64,000 bases of DNA from Hydrogenobacter hydrogenophilus (GTDB lineage: Bacteria; Aquificota; Aquificia; Aquificales; Aquificaceae). The notes beneath the pieces were generated by a model. It had not been told where the DNA came from and did not search any database. It saw only the letters and a program-made list of their open reading frames with translations. The position numbers were made by a program, and so were the translations under genes. This document shows positions 15,821 to 25,770 of this stretch, piece by piece (position 1 is the first letter of the stretch; every line of letters begins with the position of its first letter). The stretch lies in assembly GCF_900215655.1 (NCBI RefSeq), contig NZ_OBEN01000001.1, positions 124,001 through 188,000 on the forward strand. Reading direction: 5' to 3'.

Positions 15821-17141
15821 CTTTTTCTATAAGTTTGTTTGCTTGCTCTGGCAGTGTTCCCGGCTTGTAGGTGTAAAGGGGCATATCTTCCTTTATTATG
15901 GGTTCTACTATTTCCCACATGAGCTCTACCTCATCCCCCCTTATAAAGAGAGATCTGTCTCCCTGTACTATATCAATAAGGAGGTTCTCATAAGCCTCAG
16001 GAAGCTTTTGACCTGTTAGGTTATACTCCATAGTTGTCTCTACAGGGCAAGCTATAAAGCCTCCAGCAGGAGGTCTAAGTTCAAAGTGTATGGCTATTTT
16101 ATTTTCAGGTGATGCTTGAAATACTATTTTGTTCTGTTTGGGTGTGCAGTCAAGTAATTTAGCAAAGCTTTTAGGTACCTCTTTAAAAACCAAAGCTATC
16201 TGACTGAGCTTTTTAGAAAGCTTTTTCCCAGTCATTAGATAAAAGGGAACATCTTGCCACCGGAAGTTGTCTATGTAAAGCTTAACTGCGACGAAGGTCT
16301 CTGTGTTTGAGTTTTCTTTTACACCCTTCTCAAGTGAGTAGCCTTCGTACTGTCCTTTTACAGCATCTTTTTGACTTAATCTTCTTACGGACCTTAAGAG
16401 CTTTGTCTTTTCATCTCTTATGAGTTCAGGATCCATACAGCAGGGTAGCTCCATTGCGGTAAAGGAAAGCATCTGAAGCATGTGGTTCTGAAGCATGTCC
16501 CTAATGGCACCCACACCATCGTAATAATCTCCCCTTCCTTCTATGCCTATGTCCTCTATGGCTACTATTTGAACATGATCCACAAAGTTTTTGTTCCAAA
16601 TACCTTCAAAGATGGTATTAGACAGCCTTAATGAGAGAATGTTTTGAACAGTTTCTTTACCTAAAAAGTGGTCTATACGGTATATTTCTTCTTCCACGAA
16701 ATAAGTATGAAGTATCTGGTTTAGTCTGCTTGCGGATGCAAGATCAAAACCAAAGGGTTTTTCTACTACTATCTTTCTCGGGTTTGTAAAGTTTCTAAGA
16801 AGCACTCCTAACTTTCTTATGGCTGTTTCAAAAAGAAAAGGAGAAAGTGCCAAGTAAAATATAATTTCTTGACCTCTGAGTTTTTTCAATACCTTAGCTA
16901 ACTCCTCGTAGTAGCTTTCTTCTTTTACATCAAACTGTATGAAGTTGTTAAACTTTTCGGGATCAGGTGATTTGCTCACAAGGTGTTTCCACTCTTGGCT
17001 TTCTTCTCTTGCAAGTGAATAGACCTTGTAAAGACCTTCAAGCTTACCCTTTGAGTAAAGACTGTATAAAGCGGGAAAGAGCTTTTTTCTGGCTAAGTCT
17101 CCCGTTCCACCCAGTATAAAAAGGGAAAACTTTTTACTCAT
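15798..17141 (-). CDS. zwf: Glucose-6-phosphate 1-dehydrogenase
   Basis: 447 aa. It oxidises glucose-6-P to 6-phosphogluconolactone. The cofactor-binding motif is GGTGDLARKKLFPALYSLY; the substrate motif RIDHFLGKETVQN carries the catalytic His. ATG 17141 is preferred over an earlier start because the protein then begins SKKFSLFILGG, and an AGGA-type site lies just upstream. It overlaps the gnd stop by 8 bp. Confidence 0.95.
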   Translation of the reverse strand: MSKKFSLFILGGTGDLARKKLFPALYSLYSKGKLEGLYKVYSLAREESQEWKHLVSKSPDPEKFNNFIQFDVKEESYYEELAKVLKKLRGQEIIFYLALSPFLFETAIRKLGVLLRNFTNPRKIVVEKPFGFDLASASRLNQILHTYFVEEEIYRIDHFLGKETVQNILSLRLSNTIFEGIWNKNFVDHVQIVAIEDIGIEGRGDYYDGVGAIRDMLQNHMLQMLSFTAMELPCCMDPELIRDEKTKLLRSVRRLSQKDAVKGQYEGYSLEKGVKENSNTETFVAVKLYIDNFRWQDVPFYLMTGKKLSKKLSQIALVFKEVPKSFAKLLDCTPKQNKIVFQASPENKIAIHFELRPPAGGFIACPVETTMEYNLTGQKLPEAYENLLIDIVQGDRSLFIRGDEVELMWEIVEPIIKEDMPLYTYKPGTLPEQANKLIEKDGKVWIL

Positions 17142-18036
17142 CTTTTTTCCTGACTTGGTGTCTACCAAACTCATATCTAAGGCCAGCCAAAAGCCTGTCT
17201 CTGAAAGAGTTTTCCTGCCTGGACCTGAATCTCATAAAAAGGGCATCTGCTATGGTAGGCACAGGCACACCTCTTTGGATAGCTTCCAGCAGGGTCCACC
17301 TTCCTTCTCCCGTGTCTTCTACATACGCCTTTAGATCCTCAAGGTCTCCAAACTCCTCAAAGACCTTCTGGGTGAGTTCCATAAGCCAGCTTCTTATAAC
17401 ACTTCCTGCGTTGTATATTCTCGCTACCTGTGAAAGGTCATATCCAAACTCACTCTCTTTTAGAAGTTCAAAACCCTCACCTATAGCCTCCATAATGGCA
17501 TACTCAATACCGTTGTGCACCATCTTGGCAAAGTGTCCCGCTCCTGACATACCCAAGTAGGCATAACCTCTTCCTTCGTAAGACAGATCTTTGAGCGCTT
17601 CCTCTATAAACTCAAAAGCTTCTTTGTCCCCACCCACCATAAGACAATAACCCACCTGCTCACCATACACACCACCACTTACACCCACATCAAGAAAGTG
17701 AATTCCGCGCTCTTTAAGTTTTTGGTATCTTTTTTGAGAATCTCTGTAAAAAGAGTTTCCTCCATCCACCACTATATCCCCTTCTGACAGAAAAGGCATA
17801 AGTTCATCAAGCACTTGATCCACAGCTTCATGGGGCACCATAAGCCACACAAACTTCCTCTGACTTTCAAAGAAATCCTTTAATTGGGATAGATCATCAA
17901 GTATGTGTGCAGTGTCTTTAAGAACTTCTCTGGCTTTCTCATCCCTGTCATACCCTGCCACATAATGTCCTTTTGACTTTAGCCTTCTGATTATACCCCC
18001 ACCCATCCTACCAAGTCCTATCACGAGGCATTTCAT
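17134..18036 (-). CDS. gnd: 6-phosphogluconate dehydrogenase, short form
   Basis: 300 aa, the short family (about 300 aa rather than 470), often reported as NAD-dependent. It decarboxylates 6-phosphogluconate to ribulose-5-P. Seen: LVIGLGRMGGGIIRRL, VDGGNSFYRDS, DVGVSGGVYGEQ and HNGIEYAIMEAIGEG. ATG 18036 is 7 bp after TATATT (18044-18049, minus), predicting a leaderless start; a longer N-terminal extension would have no homology. It is first gene of gnd-zwf-pgl. Confidence 0.94.
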   Translation of the reverse strand: MKCLVIGLGRMGGGIIRRLKSKGHYVAGYDRDEKAREVLKDTAHILDDLSQLKDFFESQRKFVWLMVPHEAVDQVLDELMPFLSEGDIVVDGGNSFYRDSQKRYQKLKERGIHFLDVGVSGGVYGEQVGYCLMVGGDKEAFEFIEEALKDLSYEGRGYAYLGMSGAGHFAKMVHNGIEYAIMEAIGEGFELLKESEFGYDLSQVARIYNAGSVIRSWLMELTQKVFEEFGDLEDLKAYVEDTGEGRWTLLEAIQRGVPVPTIADALFMRFRSRQENSFRDRLLAGLRYEFGRHQVRKKDE

Positions 18037-18065
18037 AGGGTAAAATATAAATCTGGAGGTTTGAA
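18037..18065. promoter_or_regulatory. Divergent promoters of gnd and the thioredoxin-fold gene
   Basis: Minus strand TATATT (18044-18049) is 7 bp from gnd ATG. On the plus strand TAAAAT (18041-18046) precedes a GGAGG site (18055-18059) and ATG 18066. One side is thus leaderless and the other has a conventional short leader, on overlapping core elements. Confidence 0.5.
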
Positions 18066-18395
18066 ATGTTTGAGGGTTTTGAGGAGATAACAGACAAAGA
18101 AATTTACGACAAAGCATTGGCAGGAGAAAAACCCGCTGTAGTTATCTTTACACAACCAAACAATCCTCAAAATGAAGCTTTCTACAAAGTCCTTTCAAAG
18201 TTCCAAAAGCTTTATGGAGACAAGGTGAATTTTTACTACATGGATGTGGAAAAGAACACAAGCGCTGAGGATTTGGGTATATTTGTATTTCCCGCGGTGC
18301 TATACTTTAGAGATACTATGGAGCTAGAAAGACACGACTATCTGCCTTCGGAAGAAGAGGTGGAAAGGGCTATCAGGAGGCTTTTGAGGTTGTGA
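18066..18395 (+). CDS. Thioredoxin-fold protein lacking the CxxC motif
   Basis: 109 aa. The fold is suggested by AVVIFTQPNNPQNEAF where thioredoxin has its WCGPC strand-helix junction, by NFYYMDVEKN, and by the cis-Pro region IFVFPAVLYFRD. There is no cysteine at all, so it cannot act as a disulfide oxidoreductase; a binding or scaffold role is likely. It has a good GGAGG site. It is coupled to the HIT gene through GTGA. Confidence 0.75.
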   Translation: MFEGFEEITDKEIYDKALAGEKPAVVIFTQPNNPQNEAFYKVLSKFQKLYGDKVNFYYMDVEKNTSAEDLGIFVFPAVLYFRDTMELERHDYLPSEEEVERAIRRLLRL

Positions 18396-18895
18396 ATATC
18401 CTGTGGGCACCTTGGAGGACCAATTACGTGGAGAATATAGACAGGATAAGCAACTGCTTCCTTTGTGATGCGGTAAATCAACCAAAGGAAAAGTGGAGAG
18501 AATACTTAGTGTTGTATGTAGGGAAGAGGGCTTTTGTGATTTTCAACAAGTATCCCTACAACGCCGGTCATTTGATGGTATCACCTATATCGCATACGGG
18601 AGATTTTACCTCACTTGATGATGAGACCTTGCTGGAGATAAATAAACTCACCAAAGCGTGTATAAAAGCTCTGCAGGTTTGTATAAAGCCTCACGGATTT
18701 AATTTAGGCTACAACCTTGGTAGGTCCGCAGGTGCTGGGCTTGAGGACCACATTCACCTTCACATAGTACCAAGATGGAACGGAGATACCAACTTTATGC
18801 CTGTGCTATCTGAAACTAAGGTCATATCTCAAGACCTTTACGAACTTTACGATAGGCTAAAACCCATACTTGATGGTTTTATAGATGCTACTTGA
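18392..18895 (+). CDS. HIT-family nucleotide hydrolase/phosphorylase
   Basis: 167 aa. The histidine triad reads HIHLHIVPRW (about residues 126-135) and the N-terminus ILWAPWRTNYV is typical of the bacterial Ap4A-phosphorylase-like HIT branch. CFLCD near residue 22 could supply two zinc ligands. Probable substrates are dinucleoside polyphosphates or nucleoside phosphoramidates. It uses GTG 18392, overlapping the preceding stop, and overlaps the next gene by 11 bp. Confidence 0.9.
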   Translation: MNILWAPWRTNYVENIDRISNCFLCDAVNQPKEKWREYLVLYVGKRAFVIFNKYPYNAGHLMVSPISHTGDFTSLDDETLLEINKLTKACIKALQVCIKPHGFNLGYNLGRSAGAGLEDHIHLHIVPRWNGDTNFMPVLSETKVISQDLYELYDRLKPILDGFIDAT

Positions 18896-19631
18896 GGTAA
18901 ATAAACTCAATCTTTGGTATGGAAACAGACACATCCTAAAAGATATCAGCTTCAGCGTGGATAGCGGAGAGATACTCTGCATAGTAGGAGAATCAGGTTC
19001 TGGTAAATCTTCCATTCTTCTCAGCATTATGGGGCTACTACCAAAGGGCTCAAGGATTGAAGGAAGCATAAAGTTTAAAGGAGAGGAGCTACTTGGACTT
19101 TCTGAAGATCAATACAGAAAGATAAGAGGAAGACACATATCCATAGTGTTTCAAGAGCCTTCTGCTTACCTTGACCCTCTTTTCAAGATAGGTACTCAAG
19201 TAGAAGAAGCTTACATTGCTCACTTTGGGAAGTCGGGAGCAAAAGAGAAAGCCCTTCAGGCGCTAAAGGATGCAGGAATAAAAAACGCAGAAACTGTATA
19301 TCGTATGTACCCACATCATCTCTCTGGAGGTATGAAGCAGAGAGTTTGCATAGCTATAGCCACTGTATGTGATCCGGATTTAATCTTGGCGGATGAACCC
19401 ACTACAGCCCTTGATGTATCCATACAGGGGAAGATACTCAGTTTATTCAAACACATAAGAGACAAAGGCAAAGCGATAATTTTGGTGACCCACGACTTTG
19501 GAGTGGTAGCAGAAGTGGCAGATAGAGTTCTTGTCCTCAAAGATGGATGTATAGTAGAACAAAAGGATGTTTATAGCATTTTTGATCATCCAGAGCATCC
19601 TTACACAAAGGAGCTTCTGAGTTCATTATGA
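18885..19631 (+). CDS. ABC transporter ATP-binding protein, oligopeptide/nickel type
   Basis: 248 aa. Walker A GESGSGKSS, Q-loop VFQEPSAYLDP, signature LSGGMKQR, Walker B LILADEPTTALD and the C-terminal [11 protein letters not shown] place it with DppD/OppD/NikD ATPases. The usual C-terminal Cys cluster of full-length OppD is missing, so it is a short version. No permease or binding protein is in the window; partners must be encoded elsewhere. It lies between the HIT and der genes with overlaps on both sides. Confidence 0.9.
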   Translation: MLLEVNKLNLWYGNRHILKDISFSVDSGEILCIVGESGSGKSSILLSIMGLLPKGSRIEGSIKFKGEELLGLSEDQYRKIRGRHISIVFQEPSAYLDPLFKIGTQVEEAYIAHFGKSGAKEKALQALKDAGIKNAETVYRMYPHHLSGGMKQRVCIAIATVCDPDLILADEPTTALDVSIQGKILSLFKHIRDKGKAIILVTHDFGVVAEVADRVLVLKDGCIVEQKDVYSIFDHPEHPYTKELLSSL

Positions 19632-20929
19632 TGAAAAATAGAATTATCATAGTGGGAAGGCCTAATGTGGGAAAATCCACACTCTTTAATAGGATAATTG
19701 GTAGAAGAAAGAGCATAGTCTATGATCTGCCGGGAGTGACGCGCGACATTATAGAGTCCGAGGCAGAGTGGAAAGGCAAAAGGTTCATAGTAGCGGACAC
19801 GGGCGGTATTTTTGAGAGGGGCGGTGAGCTATTCAAAAGCATAGAGGAGGAAGTTAAAAAGAACTTGTCTGATGCTAAAGCCATACTGTTTGTTGTAGAT
19901 GCAAAAGAAGGGCTCACAGAAGCGGATCGCTATGTAGCCAAAATGCTCTATCCTTACAAAGAAAAGGTGTTTTTAGTAGTTAACAAAGTGGATAACGAAA
20001 AACTTCAAAGGCAGGCTTACGACTTTTATTCCTTAGGGTTTGATAGAGTTTTTTTGGTGTCTGCTCAACACGGTAGAGGTGTTGATGAGCTTTTGTCTGC
20101 TGTATGTGATCTCTTAGAAGATGAACCTACAAAGCTTGAGTATGAAGGGATAAAGGTTTCTTTTGTAGGAAGACCCAATGTAGGCAAATCTTCTTTGATA
20201 AATGCCATACTTGGAAGCCAAAGGGTCCTCGTGTCTCCAATAGCAGGCACCACAAGGGACGCAGTGGAGATACCTTTTACTTACTCAGATCAAAAGTTTG
20301 TGCTCATAGACACCGCAGGTATAAGAAGAAGGACAAAGGTAGAATACGGAGTGGAGTTTTTCTCTGTAGGCAGAGCCATAAAAGCCATAGAGCTATCAGA
20401 TGTTTCCTGCTTAGTTCTTGACATGTCCGAAGGCATAACCCATCAGGATCAAAAAATAGGTGGTCTAATAGAGAGGCGCTACAAAGCCTGTGTGATAGTA
20501 GGAAACAAGTTTGACCTTGTAAAGACAGACAAAAATAGTGCCCTTGAGTATGTGAAAAGACAGCTTTCTTTTCTTGATTACGCACCCGTTGTGTTCACAT
20601 CTGCTTTGAAAGGTGTAGGTATTAACGAGCTTCTCCATGCTGTAGTTTTAGCTTACCAAGACTACACCAAAGAACACAAAACATCCTTTATTAACAGAGC
20701 TGTGCAAAAGGTGATGGGAGAAAAACCCCCACCCGTATACAAAGGTAAAGAGGTAAAGGTTTATTACGCATTTCAAGAAGGGACAAAACCACCTACTGTT
20801 GTGATTATAACTAACTATCCAGAAGGTTGGAAGGAAAGTTATAAAAGGTTTTTTGTAAGAAAGCTGAGGGAGCATCTAAGGATAAGACACTCCCCCATAA
20901 AGCTCATCATAAGGGGCAGAGAGGCTTAA
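19628..20929 (+). CDS. der: Ribosome-assembly GTPase Der (EngA)
   Basis: 433 aa with two GTPase domains: G1 GRPNVGKST near residue 9 and again GRPNVGKSS near 180, each followed by DTAG/DTGG switch motifs and NKxD. A KH-like domain ends the protein. It acts in 50S ribosomal subunit maturation. It overlaps the ABC ATPase by 4 bp and the convergent clpB by 4 bp. Confidence 0.97.
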   Translation: MMKNRIIIVGRPNVGKSTLFNRIIGRRKSIVYDLPGVTRDIIESEAEWKGKRFIVADTGGIFERGGELFKSIEEEVKKNLSDAKAILFVVDAKEGLTEADRYVAKMLYPYKEKVFLVVNKVDNEKLQRQAYDFYSLGFDRVFLVSAQHGRGVDELLSAVCDLLEDEPTKLEYEGIKVSFVGRPNVGKSSLINAILGSQRVLVSPIAGTTRDAVEIPFTYSDQKFVLIDTAGIRRRTKVEYGVEFFSVGRAIKAIELSDVSCLVLDMSEGITHQDQKIGGLIERRYKACVIVGNKFDLVKTDKNSALEYVKRQLSFLDYAPVVFTSALKGVGINELLHAVVLAYQDYTKEHKTSFINRAVQKVMGEKPPPVYKGKEVKVYYAFQEGTKPPTVVIITNYPEGWKESYKRFFVRKLREHLRIRHSPIKLIIRGREA

Positions 20930-23883
20930 GAGCTTACAAAGGAAAAGCTCTCTCCATCGTAATCCACAACTACGGTAGTGTTATCCTTTATCTCACCTTT
21001 TATTATCTTTTCCGCAAGAGGTGTTTCCAAGTATCTCTGAACCACTCTTTTGAGAGGTCTTGCTCCGTAGGCTGGATCGTATCCAAGCTTCACTAATTCT
21101 TTTTTGGCTTCTTCTGTTAGCTTTAGCTTTATACCTCTTTCCTCAAGCCTTTTGTTGACAGACGCTACAAGCAGGTCCACTATCTGCAGGAGCTCTTTCA
21201 TGGTAAGAGGTTTAAAGACTATCACCTCGTCTATCCTGTTTAAAAACTCGGGTCTGAAGAAGTACTTTAGTTCCTCAAGCACCTTTTCTTTTGCTCTTTG
21301 AAATTCCCTCTCTACCGCCTGATCATCACCATCAACAGAAATGTTTAGAAGGTACTGAGAGCCTATGTTGGATGTCATGATGATCACTGTGTTTCTAAAG
21401 TCTACAGTCCTACCGTGAGAGTCTGTCAGTCTTCCGTCATCAAACACCTGCAGGAAAAGGTCAAACACTCTTGGATGTGCCTTTTCTATCTCGTCCAGCA
21501 GGATGACTGAATAAGGCTTTCTCCTTACTGCTTCTGTGAGTTTTCCGCCCTCTTCGTATCCCACGTATCCGGGTGGTGCGCCTATGAGCTTTGCAACACT
21601 GTGCTCTTCTTTGAATTCTGACATGTCAAGCCTTATGAGGGCATCCTCATCACCAAAAAGAAGTTCTGCAAGAGCTTTTGAAAGTTCAGTTTTTCCTACA
21701 CCAGTGGGTCCTAAAAATAGGAAGGTAGCTATGGGTCTCTTGGGATCTTTTAGTCCTGCTCTTGCTCTTCTGATGGCTTCAGCAACCGCCTTTACCGCAT
21801 GCTCTTGGTCTATCACCCTTCTGTGGAGTTCTTCTTCAAGCTTGAGTAGTCTTTGCATCTCCTCTTCTTTGAGCTTTGATACCGGTATGCCAGTCCATTC
21901 GGAAACCACCTGAGCTACATCGTCCCAACCTACCACAAGGGCTTCCGCTTTCTTGCTCTCCAATTCTTTCAGTTCCTTCTCCAACTTGACCTTTTCTATC
22001 TTAAGCTGAGCTTCCCTCTCGTAATCCCCCCTTTCTGAAGCTTTGATGATCTCTTGGTCAAGCTCTTCCATACGCTTTTTTATTTCCTGTATCTTTACAT
22101 CTGTACCACCTATCTTGCTTAAAAGCTCCTGTTTTTCTTTTTCAAGCTGAACCTTCTTTATCTTTAGCTGGGCTTCCCTTTCATAATCGCCTTCTAAGTA
22201 TGCCTTTTGTATCTCTTCATCTGTTGATCTTATTTTCCTTTCAAGCTCTTGGAGTTCCGGTGGTAAAGATACGACGGAAAGCTTTTTCCTTGCACTTGCC
22301 TGATCAAGCGCATCTATGGCTTTATCAGGAAGCTTTCTGAAAGTGACATACCTTTTGGTTAGCTTAACTGCTGCGTGCAGAGCTTCGTCTGATATTTTTA
22401 CCTTGTGATGCTGCTCTAGTTTAGGCCTCAAACCTTTAAGGATCTCTAAGGTCTCTTCTTCCGTGGGTTCATCTACGTATATGGGTTGGAAACGTCTTTC
22501 TAAGGCTGGGTCCTTTTCTATGTATTTTCTGTATTCGTCCACAGTGGTGGCACCTATAACCCTTATTTCACCTCTTGCCAGAGCAGGTTTTAGCATATTG
22601 CTTGCATCTACCGCAGTTCCTTCTGCTCTGCCGGCACCTACAACAGTATGAACTTCATCAATAAAGAGTATCACATTCCCCTTTTGTTTTACCTCCTCAA
22701 GCAGTGCCTTTAACCTTTCCTCAAACTCTCCTCTGTATTTAGAACCAGCCAGCAAAGACCCCATGTCTACAGCTATTATCTCCTTGTCTTGCAGTTCCAC
22801 AGGCACCTCTTTTGAGACTATCCTCTGAGCTAAACCTTCCACTATAGCGGTTTTACCTACACCTGGGTCCCCTACCAGTACGGGATTGTTTTTGGTTCTT
22901 CTTAAAAGCACTTCGATCACTTGGTTTATCTCTTTTTCTCTGCCTATAACAGGGTCAAGTTTACCCTCCCTTGCCATCTGGGTAAGGCTAACCCCAAACC
23001 TCTCTAAAGGAGACTTTTCCTCTTCTTTTAGTTCTTGGGTTGTGTCTTTCATCTTTTCACCTCCTAAGATATCTTCTAATAATTTACCTCCTATAGTTTC
23101 TTTGGCTTCCATAAGCGCAGAAGCTATGTGGTAAGCCTCTACGCGAGACAAACCTTCTTGTAGGGCTTTGTTTTGAGCTTTCTCTACTACCTTTATAAGC
23201 TCCTCTGAATAATCAAAGGCGGGTTCTTTACCAAACACCCTTTTGGCTATTAGGTCCTTTATTCTATCAGGAGATACTCCCAACTCTTTGACTTGTTTGA
23301 GAAGTGCGCTATCTTCCATAGCTTTTCTTATCAAACCGTCTATAGTGAGCCTGTTTTCAAGGAAAGCTCTCACATCTTCCTGTTTGAACACGCTTGAAAG
23401 GCTTTTCTCTACGCTTTCTAACCTACTTTTGTACTGCTTTTCTATACTTTCCAATCTTGCATACTCCACCTGAAGGCTTTGCAAACTCCAAAAGTCTCCG
23501 TAGCGCCTTGCCCTCTCTATCTCTCTGAGGAGTTCTTCCTTTGTTCTTCTTATCTTTTCCAGCTCCATTTGAACGGAAGCTATGTCAGACTTCACTTCCA
23601 TTATCTTGCTTCTAAGGTCAATAAGATGTTGTGCTTCCTGATGCGCTGCCTTTTCCACCTGCTCACTTAGTTTTCTCAGGTACTCACTTACCCTTTTGTA
23701 AAGTTCCTTCCTGTCTATACCCCTTCTCTCTATGTACTTAGCCAGCGGAGAGCTCTCATCAGAAAGGAAGGAAAGTAAAAGATGGTCTGTGTCTACCTTG
23801 GTATCACCGTATGACTTAGCTATCTCCTTTGCCTTGTTTAGATACTCCAAAGCCTTCCCAGAAAGAAGGTTCTCACTAAACAT
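20926..23883 (-). CDS. clpB: ClpB disaggregase with coiled-coil insertion in the N domain
   Basis: 985 aa, about 120 longer than usual ClpB. Two AAA+ modules are intact: Walker [16 protein letters not shown] and [16 protein letters not shown], Walker [11 protein letters not shown] and [11 protein letters not shown]. The extra length is mainly a charged helical segment within the N-terminal Clp repeat domain (about residues 70-165). The middle domain contains two near-identical units, [11 protein letters not shown](K/E)KV(Q/K)LEKE. It would rescue aggregated proteins with DnaK at high temperature. It has a consensus promoter and GGAGG site. Confidence 0.96.
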   Translation of the reverse strand: MFSENLLSGKALEYLNKAKEIAKSYGDTKVDTDHLLLSFLSDESSPLAKYIERRGIDRKELYKRVSEYLRKLSEQVEKAAHQEAQHLIDLRSKIMEVKSDIASVQMELEKIRRTKEELLREIERARRYGDFWSLQSLQVEYARLESIEKQYKSRLESVEKSLSSVFKQEDVRAFLENRLTIDGLIRKAMEDSALLKQVKELGVSPDRIKDLIAKRVFGKEPAFDYSEELIKVVEKAQNKALQEGLSRVEAYHIASALMEAKETIGGKLLEDILGGEKMKDTTQELKEEEKSPLERFGVSLTQMAREGKLDPVIGREKEINQVIEVLLRRTKNNPVLVGDPGVGKTAIVEGLAQRIVSKEVPVELQDKEIIAVDMGSLLAGSKYRGEFEERLKALLEEVKQKGNVILFIDEVHTVVGAGRAEGTAVDASNMLKPALARGEIRVIGATTVDEYRKYIEKDPALERRFQPIYVDEPTEEETLEILKGLRPKLEQHHKVKISDEALHAAVKLTKRYVTFRKLPDKAIDALDQASARKKLSVVSLPPELQELERKIRSTDEEIQKAYLEGDYEREAQLKIKKVQLEKEKQELLSKIGGTDVKIQEIKKRMEELDQEIIKASERGDYEREAQLKIEKVKLEKELKELESKKAEALVVGWDDVAQVVSEWTGIPVSKLKEEEMQRLLKLEEELHRRVIDQEHAVKAVAEAIRRARAGLKDPKRPIATFLFLGPTGVGKTELSKALAELLFGDEDALIRLDMSEFKEEHSVAKLIGAPPGYVGYEEGGKLTEAVRRKPYSVILLDEIEKAHPRVFDLFLQVFDDGRLTDSHGRTVDFRNTVIIMTSNIGSQYLLNISVDGDDQAVEREFQRAKEKVLEELKYFFRPEFLNRIDEVIVFKPLTMKELLQIVDLLVASVNKRLEERGIKLKLTEEAKKELVKLGYDPAYGARPLKRVVQRYLETPLAEKIIKGEIKDNTTVVVDYDGESFSFVSS

Positions 23884-23890
23884 TTCCCTT

Positions 23891-23943
23891 AACCTCCAAA
23901 ATTAAATTACTTTTATAATATTTCTTTAGTATATTTTTGTCAA
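23891..23943 (-). promoter_or_regulatory. Consensus housekeeping promoter and RBS of clpB
   Basis: Minus strand: TTGACA (23938-23943), 17 bp spacer, TATTAT (23915-23920), then a leader with GGAGG just before ATG 23883. This is the best -35/-10 pair I found in the window. No CIRCE-type inverted repeat was seen. Confidence 0.75.
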
Positions 23944-23979
23944 GTAAAAAGGGGTGCATCTTTTCTGCCGAGCATGTAG

Positions 23980-23985
23980 TATAAT
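23980..23985 (+). promoter_or_regulatory. -10 element of glmS
   Basis: TATAAT ending 6 bp before ATG 23992; no ribosome binding site fits between, so glmS is predicted leaderless. Confidence 0.5.
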
Positions 23986-23991
23986 TCCGTT

Positions 23992-25770
23992 ATGTGTGGT
24001 ATCATTGGTTATGTTGGGAAGAGCCCTGCGCTTATAGTTTTGCTTCAAGGTTTAGAAAGACTTGAGTACAGAGGTTATGACTCCGCTGGTGTAGCTCTGA
24101 TTGAAAACGGCAGGATCTTTGTAGAAAAGAAGGTAGGTAAAATAAGAGAACTTGTCAGGAGCTTGTGGGGTAAATCCCTTAACGCTACTGTAGGTATAGG
24201 ACATACAAGGTGGGCAACTCACGGTGAGCCTTGTGAGATAAACGCTCATCCCCACACAGATACGACCGGTGAGATAGCGGTGGTGCACAACGGCATAATA
24301 GAAAACTACAGGGAACTCAAAGAAAAATTACAGGCACAAGGTATAGAATTTAAATCTCAAACAGATACAGAAGTAATAGCTCACCTTATTTCTAAACACT
24401 ACAGGGGAGACCTTCTGTCTGCGGTGATGGAAATTATGCCTATGCTTAAAGGTTCTTACGCCTTTGCGGTCATAACAAGCAAAGAACCTTACAGGATCGT
24501 GGGCGTAAGGAATGGGAACCCCTTAGTGGTGGGTATAGGAGAAGGAGAAAATTTCTTAGCCTCAGATATTCCGGCAATTCTTCCCTTCACAAGACACATA
24601 ATACCCATTTCCGATGGTGAGATAGTAGACCTCAGGGTAGACGGTGTTGATATATACGATGCGGAAGGAAACAGATTAGTAAAAGATGTAATAAGCGTGC
24701 CTTGGGACATTATATCCGCAGAAAAGGGAGGGTTTAAACACTTTATGCTCAAGGAGATCTTTGAACAACCCAGAACAGTAGGAGACACTATAAAGGGGTA
24801 TATATCAAGGGACTATATTCTGCCTTTTAAGCTAAGGGAATTCAGAAGGATAATTCTTTTGGCATGTGGCACATCTTACCATGCTGGTTTGGTAGGAAGC
24901 TACTGGATATCTAAGTATCTTCAAGTTCCCGTAGAAGTCATGTACGCTTCTGAGTTCAGATACGCAGATATACCTGTAGATGATAGAGACCTGGTTATAG
25001 CCATATCCCAATCTGGGGAAACAGCAGACACGCGCTACTCTGCGCTCTCAGCTAAAGAAAGGGGTGCTACTGTCATATCTTTGGTTAATGTAATGGGAAG
25101 TGCTTTAGATAGAGAATCAGACTACACTCTCTACACACACGCTGGGCCAGAGATAGGCGTTGCAGCAACAAAGACTTTTACCTCTCAGTTAGCGGTGCTT
25201 TACAGTCTTTCCGTTTCTCAGCTACCCAACAGGGATGAGTACATGGAAAAACTCTCTGCAGTACCCAACATGATGGAAGAAGTTTTGGGGAATGCGGAGA
25301 ATGTAAAGAAAGTAGCCCTAAAGTACACCAACAAAAAGAACATGCTTTATTTGGGTAGGTATCTCAGTTATCCAGTAGCCTTGGAGGGTGCTCTAAAGCT
25401 CAAAGAGATCTCTTACATACATGCGGAAGGTTATCCTGCGGGAGAGATGAAGCACGGACCTATAGCTCTCATAGACGAAAACATGCCCGTTGTGGTGGTT
25501 GCTCCAAAAGACAGAGTATACGAAAAAACCCTTTCTAACATAGAGGAAGTGCTTACCAGAAAAGGGATAGTTATAAGCGTAGGTTTTGCAGGTGATGAGA
25601 GGCTAAAAAGCATGTCCAAAGACTTTATAGGCATACCCAGTGTGGATGAGGACCTCTCACCCTTCTTGACGGTGATCCCATTACAGCTTTTTGCTTATTA
25701 CATTGCGGATCACTTGGGGCTTGATGTGGACCAGCCAAGAAACCTTGCTAAAACAGTCACTGTTGAATAA
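23992..25770 (+). CDS. glmS: Glutamine-fructose-6-phosphate aminotransferase
   Basis: 592 aa. It makes glucosamine-6-P for cell-wall and polysaccharide precursors. The N-terminal class II glutaminase begins CGIIGYVG with catalytic Cys2 right after Met, which fixes the start. Two SIS domains follow (LLACGTSYHAGLVG; ISQSGETADT), with the C-terminal end PRNLAKTVTVE. Its product feeds UDP-GlcNAc, the substrate of WecB further along the window. The 3' end overlaps the convergent DUF523 gene by 14 bp. Confidence 0.97.
   Translation: MCGIIGYVGKSPALIVLLQGLERLEYRGYDSAGVALIENGRIFVEKKVGKIRELVRSLWGKSLNATVGIGHTRWATHGEPCEINAHPHTDTTGEIAVVHNGIIENYRELKEKLQAQGIEFKSQTDTEVIAHLISKHYRGDLLSAVMEIMPMLKGSYAFAVITSKEPYRIVGVRNGNPLVVGIGEGENFLASDIPAILPFTRHIIPISDGEIVDLRVDGVDIYDAEGNRLVKDVISVPWDIISAEKGGFKHFMLKEIFEQPRTVGDTIKGYISRDYILPFKLREFRRIILLACGTSYHAGLVGSYWISKYLQVPVEVMYASEFRYADIPVDDRDLVIAISQSGETADTRYSALSAKERGATVISLVNVMGSALDRESDYTLYTHAGPEIGVAATKTFTSQLAVLYSLSVSQLPNRDEYMEKLSAVPNMMEEVLGNAENVKKVALKYTNKKNMLYLGRYLSYPVALEGALKLKEISYIHAEGYPAGEMKHGPIALIDENMPVVVVAPKDRVYEKTLSNIEEVLTRKGIVISVGFAGDERLKSMSKDFIGIPSVDEDLSPFLTVIPLQLFAYYIADHLGLDVDQPRNLAKTVTVE

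Noticed and set aside
23938-23991. CIRCE or other heat-shock operator near clpB
   Set aside because: No inverted repeat TTAGCACTC-N9-GAGTGCTAA or similar is visible; only a strong constitutive-type promoter.
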